Source: Glaciecola sp964418575 (GTDB lineage Bacteria > Pseudomonadota > Gammaproteobacteria > Enterobacterales > Alteromonadaceae). From it: a stretch of 49,074 bases of DNA. Of the stretch, positions 1-8,939 are shown piece by piece. The stretch is from positions 1-49,074 of the forward strand of contig CAYQMI010000011.1 in the NCBI GenBank assembly GCA_964418575.1, given 5' to 3'. The notes below the pieces were generated by a model, which saw only the letters and a list, made by a program, of their open reading frames with translations, did no database searches and was not told the DNA's origin. The position numbers and the translations under genes are program-made. Position 1 is the first letter of the stretch. Each line of letters begins with the position of its first letter.

Positions 1-2
1 GT

Positions 3-893
3 TTAACGCAAATCCAGCGCGGCTAGCGCATCCACTAAAACCGGATATGAAAAATGAAAGCCAGCCGCTTCGAGCCTTGCAGGCAATACTTTTTGTCCAT
101 AAATCACAAGCTCAGATGATTCGCCCATCAGAAATTTCACTGCAAAAGTCGGGGTGGTAAAAATACAGGGCCGCTCCAATCGTTTACAAAGTTTATGTGC
201 AAAAAAAGCATTGCTAGCAGGTTTAGGAGAGGTCAAATTGAATGGGCCGCTGCACTTTTGATTTTCGATTAAAAACTCAATGCCCCTAACCATATCTTCA
301 ATATGTATCCACGACATAAACTGTTTGCCATCGCCAATCGGGCCGCCTAAACCTAGTCTGAAGGGCATCAGCATTTTACTGAGCGCTCCGCCGTCATCAG
401 CTAGCACAACGCCTGTGCGCAGCAAACAAACGCGGGTATTCGCTTTATTGGCTATCTCTTCCCATTTTTTGCACACATCGCGGCTGAACTCGTCATGAAA
501 GTCGTTAAAGTCTTCCGTTATCGGCGTGTCGCCCTGCCTGCCGTAAAAACCTATAGCAGAGCCGCTAATAAATACCTCTGGCGGTGTATCGGCGCTATTG
601 ATTAATGATACAAGCTGCTCAGTAATAGACCATCGAGATTTGCAGATTTGTTCTTTCTGTGAATCTGACCATCGCTTATCCGCAATTGGTTCGCCGGCTA
701 AATTCACAATGATGTCGTAATCGTTTACCTGCGAAATGTCTTCAATCTTACAAGTACTAGCTATATCAGAAAGCAAGCGGCTTGCTCTTTTAGGATCGCG
801 ACTAATTACCGTGATTTCATAATGAGCTTTTAGCTTTTCAACCAAGTGACGACCAATTAAGCCTGTTCCACCAGTGAGCAACATGCGTTTCAT
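3..893 (-). CDS. yfcH: TIGR01777-family NAD(P)-dependent epimerase (YfcH-like)
   Basis: This is a 296-aa member of the short-chain dehydrogenase/epimerase superfamily. The N terminus shows the Rossmann dinucleotide motif TGGTGLIGRHLV at residues 7-18, and the C-terminal part holds the DUF1731-type segment common to YfcH proteins. The length is normal for the family and both ends lie inside the window. Its substrate is unknown; the family is annotated as sugar-nucleotide epimerase-like. It lies 6 bp downstream of folX on the same strand, the same pairing as folX-yfcH in E. coli, so the two are probably co-transcribed. Confidence 0.9.
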   Translation of the reverse strand: MKRMLLTGGTGLIGRHLVEKLKAHYEITVISRDPKRASRLLSDIASTCKIEDISQVNDYDIIVNLAGEPIADKRWSDSQKEQICKSRWSITEQLVSLINSADTPPEVFISGSAIGFYGRQGDTPITEDFNDFHDEFSRDVCKKWEEIANKANTRVCLLRTGVVLADDGGALSKMLMPFRLGLGGPIGDGKQFMSWIHIEDMVRGIEFLIENQKCSGPFNLTSPKPASNAFFAHKLCKRLERPCIFTTPTFAVKFLMGESSELVIYGQKVLPARLEAAGFHFSYPVLVDALAALDLR

Positions 894-899
894 GTGTGT

Positions 900-1265
900 T
901 TAATCCTTAGTGCAAGATATTGCGAGGGATACTGAATCAGAAAAGCGCAGGGCGTGTGGTTTATCAACCTCGGCTTCAGCAGATATTACCCACGGATGCT
1001 CAGCAGCAATCGCTAATACATCTGAGGTGAGCTTTTCAAGCAAGGAAAAACGATTATCTTCAACTAAACGAATAATCGCTTTAGTGATGATTTTATAATT
1101 TAAAGCATCGTCCATGTTGTCGGTATCCGTTGCTTTTTTCGCATCGTACTGAATAGTGACGTTAATCACCACGTCTTGTTGGTTTTTGATTTCATCTTCG
1201 TTAATACCGATATAAGTGCGAAGACGAAGATTTTTGATGCGAATAGTGGCAAGATTTAAATTCAT
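900..1265 (-). CDS. folX: Dihydroneopterin triphosphate 2'-epimerase
   Basis: FolX is a 121-aa tunnelling-fold enzyme that epimerises 7,8-dihydroneopterin triphosphate at C2'. The sequence keeps the family blocks IRIKNLRLRTYIGI near the N terminus, DALNYK in the middle and NRFSLLEKLT followed by a DKPHALRF segment. These separate FolX from the aldolase FolB, although the two families are related. It starts at an ATG and is the first gene of the folX-yfcH pair. The divergent AI-2E-family gene begins 84 bp away, so both promoters must lie in that short gap. Confidence 0.92.
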   Translation of the reverse strand: MNLNLATIRIKNLRLRTYIGINEDEIKNQQDVVINVTIQYDAKKATDTDNMDDALNYKIITKAIIRLVEDNRFSLLEKLTSDVLAIAAEHPWVISAEAEVDKPHALRFSDSVSLAISCTKD

Positions 1266-1349
1266 TGAGATACTACTTCCTTATTAGTTTAATGTTGCTC
1301 ATAATTGTTACTGTTACTTTCAAATAGGCTGTAAATATGGGTTTTGAAC

Positions 1350-2423
1350 ATGGAACTAATTAAATCATCCACCTCCAAAGTGCTTGTTGTAATGGCTTCC
1401 ACCGTTATCGTACTAGCGGGGATAAAAGCCGCTAGCGTCATTGTCATTCCCTTATTGCTATCAGCCTTTATTGCCATTGCCGTGAGCCCAATCATTAATT
1501 GGTCGGCAAAATACAAAGTGCCGCGCTGGCTGTCTATTACCTTAGTTATACTAATGATGGTCGTGTTTGGTTTCATGCTAGCGGGCTTAATTACGCAGTC
1601 GCTTGGTGAATTTAGAGAAAACATGCCTTCTTATCGCGAGCAGCTCTCTGGCGAGCTTGCTTGGGTGGTTGATAAATTAGCGCTGTTAAATATTCATATT
1701 AATTCAGAATTGATTCGCTCTCACTTAGACCCGTCAATGGCCATGACCGTGGCTACAAACTTCATCACCGGAATGGGAACGGTACTGTCTAACGTATTTC
1801 TTATTTTGTTAACCGTATTATTTATGCTTTTTGAAGCCGACAGTATGCCCCGCAGGGCTCATGTGGCACTTGCTGACCCAGATATGAGAATGACTCACAT
1901 TGACAGATTTCTTACCTCAGTGAATCAATATTTAGTTATTAAAATGCTGGTAAGTTTAGGCACTGGTGCGTTCATTGCGGTCTGGTTATATGTGCTTGGC
2001 ATTGACCATTTTATGCTGTGGGCTGTGCTTGCGTTCATGCTTAATTTTATACCCAACATTGGGTCGATTATTGCAGCTATTCCGGCTATTTTTATGGCCT
2101 TTGTAGAGTTTGGTTTTGCTAAAGCGGGCCTTACTGGCTTGGGATTTGTGGTAGTCAATATGGTTATGGGTAATCTTATTGAACCACGGTTTTTAGGAAA
2201 AGGCCTTGGTTTATCAACGCTGGTAGTATTTATCTCCTTGATTTTTTGGGGCTGGCTACTAGGAAGCGTAGGGATGCTACTTTCAGTGCCTCTTACGATG
2301 GTGGTAAAAATTGCCATGGAGTCCAGAGAAGAAACTAAATGGCTAGCAATACTGTTGTCGGCTGATGGTAACGAGAGTCAAGTAACTGAGCCAATAATGG
2401 CATCACATAGCGAAAACAATTAG
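1350..2423 (+). CDS. AI-2E family transporter (PerM/TqsA-like permease)
   Basis: This is a 357-aa multi-pass inner-membrane protein of the AI-2E exporter superfamily. Hydrophobic segments occupy about residues 12-50, 60-85, 145-170 and most of 205-330, with the family's central soluble stretch between them. The conserved region around LNFIPNIGSIIAAIPAIFMA is visible. An in-frame TTG six bases upstream is possible, but the ATG at 1350 is the more conventional start. The transported substrate cannot be told; members include autoinducer-2 exporters and Na+/H+ antiporters. A second family member lies at 47838-48947. Confidence 0.85.
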   Translation: MELIKSSTSKVLVVMASTVIVLAGIKAASVIVIPLLLSAFIAIAVSPIINWSAKYKVPRWLSITLVILMMVVFGFMLAGLITQSLGEFRENMPSYREQLSGELAWVVDKLALLNIHINSELIRSHLDPSMAMTVATNFITGMGTVLSNVFLILLTVLFMLFEADSMPRRAHVALADPDMRMTHIDRFLTSVNQYLVIKMLVSLGTGAFIAVWLYVLGIDHFMLWAVLAFMLNFIPNIGSIIAAIPAIFMAFVEFGFAKAGLTGLGFVVVNMVMGNLIEPRFLGKGLGLSTLVVFISLIFWGWLLGSVGMLLSVPLTMVVKIAMESREETKWLAILLSADGNESQVTEPIMASHSENN

Positions 2424-2438
2424 GGGTTAAGCCACTAA

Positions 2439-3428
2439 GTGCTATATAAAAAAATAAAAACAAACATGAAAACGCGACCATTTAAAGATCGCGTAGTTTT
2501 AGCGGTTTCACTACTTTCGTTTTTTGCTGTATTTCCAATGATATTTGCCAGAGTAATTGAGAAAAACTGGTATATGGTTGCTTTGGATTCCGGTCTTCTG
2601 CTATTGTTTTTTGGCATTGCTTTTAATGTCTTTACCAAGCGTTATTTAGAGCTATCTCGCTGTGTCTTAGGCGGTGTGATGGTTTTTGGTATGATTGGCA
2701 CCTCGGTTTTAGGGCAAAGCGCAAACATATATTGGTTGTACCCTGGGTTTATTGCATTGTTTTTTATGTTTACACCTCGCGTCGCAATGTGGCTGACCTT
2801 TTTTGTTTGTTCAACAGTGTTTCCATTTTTATTCTTGAGCCTTAGTTCTATCGATTTGTTTAAGCTCTATGCCACCTTGATGCCCACGATAGTGTTTATC
2901 TATTACTTCAGTAAAGAAATGCGCAGTCAACATGCTGAGTTGAACTCCCTAGTGAGCATTGATTACCTTACTCAAGTTGGCAATAGACGAGCGTTTAATA
3001 AAATGGCAGAGAGTTGTATTTCGCAAGAAAACCGAAAAAAAGTGAAAAGCTCGCTCATTGTGTTTGATATGGATTATTTTAAACAACTTAACGATACCCA
3101 CGGACATGGGATAGGTGATGCGGTCTTAAAAGATGTCACGAGCATCGTTGCTCATTGTATCCGCAAAAGTGATCAGATTTTCCGCTTGGGCGGAGAGGAA
3201 TTTGCCATTGTAGTTCCAAACAGCTTGTTAACTGATGCTTTGACTGTGGCTGAAAAAATCCAGCTTAGTATTAACGAGCTACGCTGTAGGGATTTACCAC
3301 GCTATACGGTTTCTTTTGGTGTCGCTGAATTAGCAGAAGGTGAAAACGTAAATAGTTGGATGGAGCGAGCAGATCAAGCGCTATACAAATCAAAAGAAAA
3401 CGGGAGAGACCAAATAAACGCCGCTTAA
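2439..3428 (+). CDS. Membrane-bound diguanylate cyclase (GGDEF domain)
   Basis: This 329-aa protein has about five or six N-terminal transmembrane helices (residues 18-158) and a C-terminal GGDEF domain (about 168-325). The active-site motif is GGEEF at 251-255, a functional variant. An inhibitory I-site RKSD lies at 242-245 with the standard five-residue spacing, so product inhibition by c-di-GMP is expected. It should make cyclic di-GMP from two GTP in response to a signal sensed in or near the membrane. The start is uncertain: GTG at 2439 or ATG at 2466. It begins 15 bp after the upstream permease gene. Confidence 0.88.
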   Translation: MLYKKIKTNMKTRPFKDRVVLAVSLLSFFAVFPMIFARVIEKNWYMVALDSGLLLLFFGIAFNVFTKRYLELSRCVLGGVMVFGMIGTSVLGQSANIYWLYPGFIALFFMFTPRVAMWLTFFVCSTVFPFLFLSLSSIDLFKLYATLMPTIVFIYYFSKEMRSQHAELNSLVSIDYLTQVGNRRAFNKMAESCISQENRKKVKSSLIVFDMDYFKQLNDTHGHGIGDAVLKDVTSIVAHCIRKSDQIFRLGGEEFAIVVPNSLLTDALTVAEKIQLSINELRCRDLPRYTVSFGVAELAEGENVNSWMERADQALYKSKENGRDQINAA

Positions 3429-3480
3429 GCCTTCACATCTGAAGAAAACGGCGTAGATTCAAGTGTGATTCACTAATGAC

Positions 3481-3780
3481 TCAGGGAAGTACCTTTTTAT
3501 ACGGTTTAACGGTGACCTTGTCATACACATCTGCATGAGCATAAGGGTCATCGCTTGCCCATTCTTTAGCCTGCTCTAATGAATCAAACTCTGCTATGAC
3601 TAAAGAACCACTAAAGCCAGCAGGCCCTGGATCGATTGCATCAATGGCTGGGTTTGGTCCAGCGACTAACAACCTTCCTTCGTCGACTAGTATCTCTAGC
3701 CTGGCAAGGTGGTCTGCGCGCGCTGCCATGCGGCGCGCTAAGGAATCAGGTTTGTCTTCTGTGTAAATCATGTAAAACAT
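3481..3780 (-). CDS. yciI: YciI family protein
   Basis: This is a 99-aa YciI-like protein with a ferredoxin-like fold and the typical pattern: an N-terminal MFYMIYTED strand, RMAARADHLARLE with the conserved histidine, a GP...DP segment and SDDPYAHADVYDKVTVKPYK near the end. The biochemical role is unclear; a His-Asp pair in the family suggests enzymatic activity. It starts 13 bp after trpA on the same strand, so it probably forms the tail of the trp transcript. In enterobacteria yciI also lies near trp. Confidence 0.88.
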   Translation of the reverse strand: MFYMIYTEDKPDSLARRMAARADHLARLEILVDEGRLLVAGPNPAIDAIDPGPAGFSGSLVIAEFDSLEQAKEWASDDPYAHADVYDKVTVKPYKKVLP

Positions 3781-3793
3781 AGTATTTCCCAGC

Positions 3794-4624
3794 TTATTTT
3801 TTAGTTGCCGCTTTCATCTCTTGAACAAAGCCTTTCAATGCTTTTGTCATGGCCCCAGAGTCGCCCAAATGCTTTTCGATGATGTTCACTGTAGCTGAAC
3901 CGGAAATTGCACCAGCAGCGCCACCAGCAATAGCTGAGCTTACTTGTGCGGGCGTAGAGATACCAAATCCTAAAAGAGGTGGTGCCACTTTGTATTGGGC
4001 TAATTTGGTAATGAGTGCTTCAGCAGGAATATCAGCCGCGGTTTCTGCTCCTGTTACACCGGCTCTACCCAATAAATAGGTATATCCGCTAGATTTCTCG
4101 CCAATTGCAGCAAGGGTTTCCTCGCTACCATTAGGGGGGGCAATGAGTATTTGTTGAATATTGTGGATTTTGGCTATTTCGATGAACCTGTCGGCCTCTC
4201 TTAGGGGCACATCAGCAATTAGAATGGAATCCACTCCAGCATTCGCGGCCTGTTCATAAAACGCGTCTAAACCTTTTGCCAATACTAAGTTGCTATACAG
4301 TAAGAGCCCAATTGGAATGTCTTGATACTTGTCGCGTATTTTTCGAATGATTTCAAAACAATCGCTAGGTCTTACACCGCTTTTAAGTGCTCGAATACTG
4401 GCTTTTTGGATAGTAGGGCCGTCGGCGATAGGATCGGAGTAAGGAATACCCAGTTCAAGAGCATCAGCACCGCCTTGTACTAGGGCATCAATAATCTCAA
4501 ACGAAGTATCAGGTTCTGGATCGCCAAGCATAACAAAAGGAACAAACGCGCCTTCATTTTTCGCATCCAAATGCTCGAACATCTTGCTGTAGCGTTCAGT
4601 GCCGTTAAAATCCGTGTTTGCCAT
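3794..4624 (-). CDS. trpA: Tryptophan synthase alpha chain
   Basis: TrpA (276 aa) cleaves indole-3-glycerol phosphate to indole and glyceraldehyde 3-phosphate, passing indole through a tunnel to TrpB. The catalytic pair is present: Glu57 in ALELGIPYSDP and Asp68 in ADGP, equivalent to E. coli Glu49 and Asp60. The phosphate-binding glycine region GFGISTPAQ and GAISGSA are also seen. Its ATG shares one base with the trpB stop codon (TAATG), indicating translational coupling. Confidence 0.97.
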   Translation of the reverse strand: MANTDFNGTERYSKMFEHLDAKNEGAFVPFVMLGDPEPDTSFEIIDALVQGGADALELGIPYSDPIADGPTIQKASIRALKSGVRPSDCFEIIRKIRDKYQDIPIGLLLYSNLVLAKGLDAFYEQAANAGVDSILIADVPLREADRFIEIAKIHNIQQILIAPPNGSEETLAAIGEKSSGYTYLLGRAGVTGAETAADIPAEALITKLAQYKVAPPLLGFGISTPAQVSSAIAGGAAGAISGSATVNIIEKHLGDSGAMTKALKGFVQEMKAATKK

Positions 4625-5805
4625 TACTGCTGGTCTCCTAATATTTTAATTACATGGTCGAGGTCTTTGTCGCCACGGCCTGATAAATTCACCACAATGA
4701 TGGTGCCATCTTCAGCTTCCTCAGCCATATTTAGTGCATGCGCTAGGGCATGAGAAGACTCAAGAGCCGGTATAATGCCTTCTTTTTTAGCTAAAAGCTG
4801 AAATGCGTTTAGCGCTTCGGTATCGGTCACTGCAAAGTATTCGGCGCGACCGATGTCGGCTAGATACGCATGTTGTGGACCTACCGCAGGGTAATCGAGA
4901 CCTGCACTTACAGAATACGATTCTTCAATTTGGCCATCGTGGTCTTGCATAATAAAGGTAAATGCGCCGTGCAAAATACCTTTTGTGCCGGTGCAAATAG
5001 TTGCGCCATGCTCTTTAGTATGAACGCCTTTACCTGCAGGTTCGACGCCAATTAAACGCACGCTCTCTTCGTCAATAAAATCAGCAAACATGCCAATCGC
5101 ATTTGAACCGCCGCCTACACAGGCCACAACGGCATCTGGTAAGCGACCCTCTTTTTCTAAAATCTGCGCACGGGTCTCTTCACCAATCATGCGGTGATAC
5201 TCACGCACAATGGTAGGGAAGGGATGAGGTCCTGCTGCAGTGCCAAGTAAGTAGTGGGCTTTATCGTAGGTAGCAGACCAGTCGCGCATGGCTTCGTTAA
5301 CTGCGTCTTTTAGTGTACCTGAGCCTGAGTCTACTGGAATCACTTCTGCACCCATCAAGCGCATTCTAAATACGTTAGGTGACTGGCGCTCCACATCTTT
5401 TGCGCCCATGTAAATACGGGCTTTTAATCCTAATAAAGCACATGCAAGGGCAGTGGCTACACCATGTTGACCGGCTCCGGTCTCTGCAATCACCTCGGTT
5501 TTACCCATGCGCTTGGTTAACAAAGCCTGGCCCAAGACTTGGTTGGTTTTATGCGCGCCGCCGTGGAGTAAGTCTTCGCGCTTTAAATACAGCTTCACAT
5601 TTGGATTTGATACCAAATTGCGCGTTAAAGTCATGGCGGTAGGTCTGCCTGCATAGTCTTTAAGCAAGTCCATAAACTCTTTTTGAAAGCTTGGGTCTTC
5701 TTTAGCGTCTAAAAAAGCTTGTTCCAATTGATCCAGCGCTGGGATAAGTAACTCAGGCACGTACATGCCACCAAATTCACCAAATTTTGTATCTAATTTA
5801 TTCAT
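4624..5805 (-). CDS. trpB: Tryptophan synthase beta chain
   Basis: TrpB (393 aa) is the PLP-dependent subunit that joins indole and serine to make tryptophan. The PLP Schiff-base lysine is Lys86 in HGGAHKTNQ, and the PLP phosphate is held by the GGGSNAIGMF glycine loop. Length and motifs match TrpB1 enzymes. It lies 11 bp after the trpC/F gene and overlaps trpA by one base, so it is part of a single operon. Confidence 0.98.
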   Translation of the reverse strand: MNKLDTKFGEFGGMYVPELLIPALDQLEQAFLDAKEDPSFQKEFMDLLKDYAGRPTAMTLTRNLVSNPNVKLYLKREDLLHGGAHKTNQVLGQALLTKRMGKTEVIAETGAGQHGVATALACALLGLKARIYMGAKDVERQSPNVFRMRLMGAEVIPVDSGSGTLKDAVNEAMRDWSATYDKAHYLLGTAAGPHPFPTIVREYHRMIGEETRAQILEKEGRLPDAVVACVGGGSNAIGMFADFIDEESVRLIGVEPAGKGVHTKEHGATICTGTKGILHGAFTFIMQDHDGQIEESYSVSAGLDYPAVGPQHAYLADIGRAEYFAVTDTEALNAFQLLAKKEGIIPALESSHALAHALNMAEEAEDGTIIVVNLSGRGDKDLDHVIKILGDQQ

Positions 5806-5816
5806 ATTTATGCCTT

Positions 5817-7229
5817 CTATATACGCAGCGATGAAAACATCGCCTGTATTTTCGCTAAATCTTTTTGACCGGGCGCATGCTCTACGCCGCTATTTACATC
5901 TATGCATGCCACTTTATTTTGCATCGCATGCGCAGCGTTGTTTGGGTCTATACCACCTGCCAGCACAATCGGTAATTCAGTATCGATATCTTGCAATATT
6001 TGCCAGTTAAACTGCTGCCCAGTGCCGCCGCTTTGCTTGCCTACTTTGCAATCAAACAGCCAACGATTAATGCTTTCCTTCGCCTCAGCAAAACTCGCTA
6101 GCTTTTGGTTAATTTCTTCTGCTGTCGCGTCTTGTTCAACTGCAATGACTTTCCAAACCTCACTTGCAAGGGGAAGGGCTGTGCGCAAATCCTGTACATA
6201 TTGAGATGACTCCTTACCATGCAGTTGCACCGCACTGAGGCCTAATTTATTCGCGTAATCCACTACCTGAGCCATTGGAGCATCAACAAATACGCCTACA
6301 TACTGAAAAGGGATTTGTGAACTTATCGCATTGGCTTGTTCTAAGGAAATAAATCGTGGCGAATTAGGGGCAAATATTAACCCCATGTAGCTTGCTTGAG
6401 TGCTTGCAATGGCTTTTGCATCTTCCATTTTGGTAACACCGCACACTTTTACCTCACCGTACACAAGGCGGCTTACGGCGGCATTAAGATCATCTTGGCT
6501 CATCAAAGAGGAGCCCACTAAGTAGCCATCTACTAAGTGATTCAGCCTTTGCAAATCTTGGTTGGTATAAATTCCTGATTCAGAAATAATAACGCCGTCA
6601 AAATCTGTTGCTCGTATCATGGGTACGAGTTTTTCAGTGGTGGCTAAGTCAGTTGATAAATCTCTTAAGTCGCGGTTGTTAATACCAATGATTTTTGCGC
6701 CTAAAGACAGAGCTCGCACGGTTTCTTCTTCGTTACTTACTTCGGTTAATACTTCCATTCCAAGTGAAAATGTAAGTTCAGCCAGCGTGCGGTACTCTTG
6801 GTCAGAAAGAACTGAAAGCATCAGCAATACGGCATCTGCATTATAGTGCCTTGCTAAATACACCTGGTATTCACTGACAAAAAAGTCTTTATTCAGTACC
6901 GGTTGTTGAACACGCTCGGTAACATAAGCTAAGTACTCAAATTTGCCTTGGAAGTATTTTTCATCGGTCAGTACCGAAAAACACGCTGCTTCTTTTTGAT
7001 AGGCCTCAAGAATTTCATCTAAATCAAAATTTTCGCGAATTAACCCCTTTGAAGGAGAGGCTTTTTTGCATTCAAAAACAAAACCTGCGCTGTCTTTGCT
7101 TAAGGCTTCAATAAACGATTTTTTGCTAACAACTAATGAGTCTTTGAACTCACTCAGAGGAAAGGTTTTCTCTCGCTGCGCGATTTCAATGCGTTTGTCA
7201 GCTACTATTTTGGCTAATACATCTGCCAC
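5817..7229 (-). CDS. trpC: Bifunctional indole-3-glycerol phosphate synthase / phosphoribosylanthranilate isomerase
   Basis: This 470-aa fusion carries out two consecutive steps. The N-terminal half (about 1-255) is the synthase, with FECKKASPSKG and NRDL. The C-terminal half (about 256-470) is the isomerase (TrpF), with VCGVT at its start, FDCKVGKQSGGTG and a VLAGG phosphate loop. Fusion of trpC and trpF is typical of many gammaproteobacteria. It begins at GTG directly after the trpD stop codon (TAAGTG), with an AGGAG ribosome site inside the end of trpD, so translation is coupled. Confidence 0.97.
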   Translation of the reverse strand: MADVLAKIVADKRIEIAQREKTFPLSEFKDSLVVSKKSFIEALSKDSAGFVFECKKASPSKGLIRENFDLDEILEAYQKEAACFSVLTDEKYFQGKFEYLAYVTERVQQPVLNKDFFVSEYQVYLARHYNADAVLLMLSVLSDQEYRTLAELTFSLGMEVLTEVSNEEETVRALSLGAKIIGINNRDLRDLSTDLATTEKLVPMIRATDFDGVIISESGIYTNQDLQRLNHLVDGYLVGSSLMSQDDLNAAVSRLVYGEVKVCGVTKMEDAKAIASTQASYMGLIFAPNSPRFISLEQANAISSQIPFQYVGVFVDAPMAQVVDYANKLGLSAVQLHGKESSQYVQDLRTALPLASEVWKVIAVEQDATAEEINQKLASFAEAKESINRWLFDCKVGKQSGGTGQQFNWQILQDIDTELPIVLAGGIDPNNAAHAMQNKVACIDVNSGVEHAPGQKDLAKIQAMFSSLRI

Positions 7230-8255
7230 TTATACTTCTCCTCGACTAATTTTTGATGCAAGTTCGATTGTGCTCATTGCTTTGCCTGAGTTGATGGTAT
7301 CCATTACTTGTTCGAAACAACTTTTAAGTGATCGCTGTGAGTCGTTTATCCAAACAAGGGCCGCGGCGTTGACCGCAATTGCATCTTTGTGCGCTGGCTT
7401 TCCATTACCACTTAAGACCGCCGCAATAGCGTCAACATTTTCATTGGGTTCACCGCCTTGAATTGCGCTTATGGGTGCGTCTTTAGCGCCAAAGGCCTCT
7501 GCATCCAGTAACATAGTAGTTACGCCATCATGTGTAACATGCCGAGCTTGAGTTTTGCCATGCAGGCCAATTTCATCTAAACCATCACCGTGGACTACTA
7601 AGGCGTTTTTATGACCAAGTTTTGCAAGCACATTTGCGTATACGTCTAGCAACTCAGGTTTGTATACACCATATACACCGTGCGTTGGTTGCGCTGGGTT
7701 GGCCAGGGGGCCGAGTATATTAAACAGGGTACGGGTTTTTAGCGCAGTTCTTACTGGCATCGCATGTGCTACGCCGCTGTGATAGTTCGGTGCGGCTAAA
7801 AAACACAAGTTCGCTTGGTCTAAGCAGCGTCTAGCAAGCTCTGGTGTCATCATTAAATCCATACCAAAACCAGCAAATAAGTCAGAAGAGCCTGATTTGC
7901 TCGACACGCTACGATTGCCGTGTTTAGCCACTTTGATGCCGCAGGCTGCAGCAACAATCGCCGCCGCGCTCGATACATTAATCGTATTGTGACCATCACC
8001 GCCAGTACCCACAATGTCGCTAAATGCATAATCTGGGCGTGCAAAGCCCTTTGCATTCTCAACCATTGCCGATGCCGCGCCTGCGATTTCATCGATGTTT
8101 TCGCCTTTAATTTTTAAGGCAATCAGCAGGGCAGATATAACTGCGGCATCTAATTCACCGCGCATTAGCTCAGAAAACACAAAATGACTTTGTTCGCTGC
8201 TGAGCGCCTGACCCTGATACAAAGTTTCTAAAATATCTAATGTATTTTCAGTCAT
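7230..8255 (-). CDS. trpD: Anthranilate phosphoribosyltransferase
   Basis: TrpD (341 aa) transfers the phosphoribosyl group of PRPP to anthranilate. The PRPP-binding GTGGD motif, the NVSSAAA segment and KHGNRSVSSKSGSSD are all present in the expected N-terminal half. Here it is separate from the glutamine amidotransferase, unlike the trpGD fusion of E. coli. It follows trpG by 12 bp and is abutted by trpC/F. Confidence 0.97.
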   Translation of the reverse strand: MTENTLDILETLYQGQALSSEQSHFVFSELMRGELDAAVISALLIALKIKGENIDEIAGAASAMVENAKGFARPDYAFSDIVGTGGDGHNTINVSSAAAIVAAACGIKVAKHGNRSVSSKSGSSDLFAGFGMDLMMTPELARRCLDQANLCFLAAPNYHSGVAHAMPVRTALKTRTLFNILGPLANPAQPTHGVYGVYKPELLDVYANVLAKLGHKNALVVHGDGLDEIGLHGKTQARHVTHDGVTTMLLDAEAFGAKDAPISAIQGGEPNENVDAIAAVLSGNGKPAHKDAIAVNAAALVWINDSQRSLKSCFEQVMDTINSGKAMSTIELASKISRGEV

Positions 8256-8267
8256 GACTATTCCTTG

Positions 8268-8939
8268 TTAGTCCTTTTTGCTCATTGACGAAGCGCTTGT
8301 GCGCATGCTTATTTCACTTGTTGCTATTGCGCCATCTGAAATCAAAAATTGTATAGCTTGATACAGCAGTAAACTGCCATCGCAAGTCAATATGGATTCA
8401 GGGTGGAATTGAAAGCCGAGCATCTTATCAGTCTCATGACTAATCGCCATAGGTAAGTTGTTTATGCTCGCAATAACTTGCAAACATTCTGGTACGCGGG
8501 TGGCTACTAAAGAATGATAACGCGCAATCGACAAAGGATTTGATAAAGCTTTAAATACTCCCTCGCATTCATGGCTCATCAATGAAGCTTTGCCATGCAT
8601 CACATCTTCTGCTCTGCCCACTTTGCCGCCGTAGGCCTCAACAATGGCTTGATGTCCTAAGCAGATGCCAAGTACTGGGTATTGACCTTTAACGGCCTCA
8701 ATAATGGCCGGCATATTGCCTGCATCTTGCGGTGCGCCAGGGCCTGGCGATAAAAGTAATAAAGTAGGGCCTTGAGACTGATATTCCGCTAACTGATTTA
8801 ACACGGTATCAACAGGCACAGTATTACGAAAAACTTTCAGTTCTAAACCGAGTACGCGCAATTCATCAACTAAGTTGTAGGTAAAACTGTCGTGATTATC
8901 AATCAATACCACTTTAATTTGAGCAATATTCATTTTCAC
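8268..8939 (-). CDS. trpG: Anthranilate synthase glutamine amidotransferase component
   Basis: TrpG (223 aa) is a class I glutamine amidotransferase feeding ammonia to TrpE. The nucleophile Cys is in LGICLGHQAI and the His-Glu pair is in FQFHPESIL. The C-terminal 25 residues form a Ser-rich tail that is not part of the family fold. Two starts are possible: a GTG whose G is the last base of the trpE stop (TAGTG), and an ATG six bases later. An AGGAG site serves either, and the overlap favours coupling to trpE. Confidence 0.95.
   Translation of the reverse strand: MKMNIAQIKVVLIDNHDSFTYNLVDELRVLGLELKVFRNTVPVDTVLNQLAEYQSQGPTLLLLSPGPGAPQDAGNMPAIIEAVKGQYPVLGICLGHQAIVEAYGGKVGRAEDVMHGKASLMSHECEGVFKALSNPLSIARYHSLVATRVPECLQVIASINNLPMAISHETDKMLGFQFHPESILTCDGSLLLYQAIQFLISDGAIATSEISMRTSASSMSKKD

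Noticed and set aside
1289..1624. Minus-strand ORF overlapping the first AI-2E gene
   Set aside because: It is a shadow of the coding strand, rich in residues typical of antisense reading and without a family pattern.
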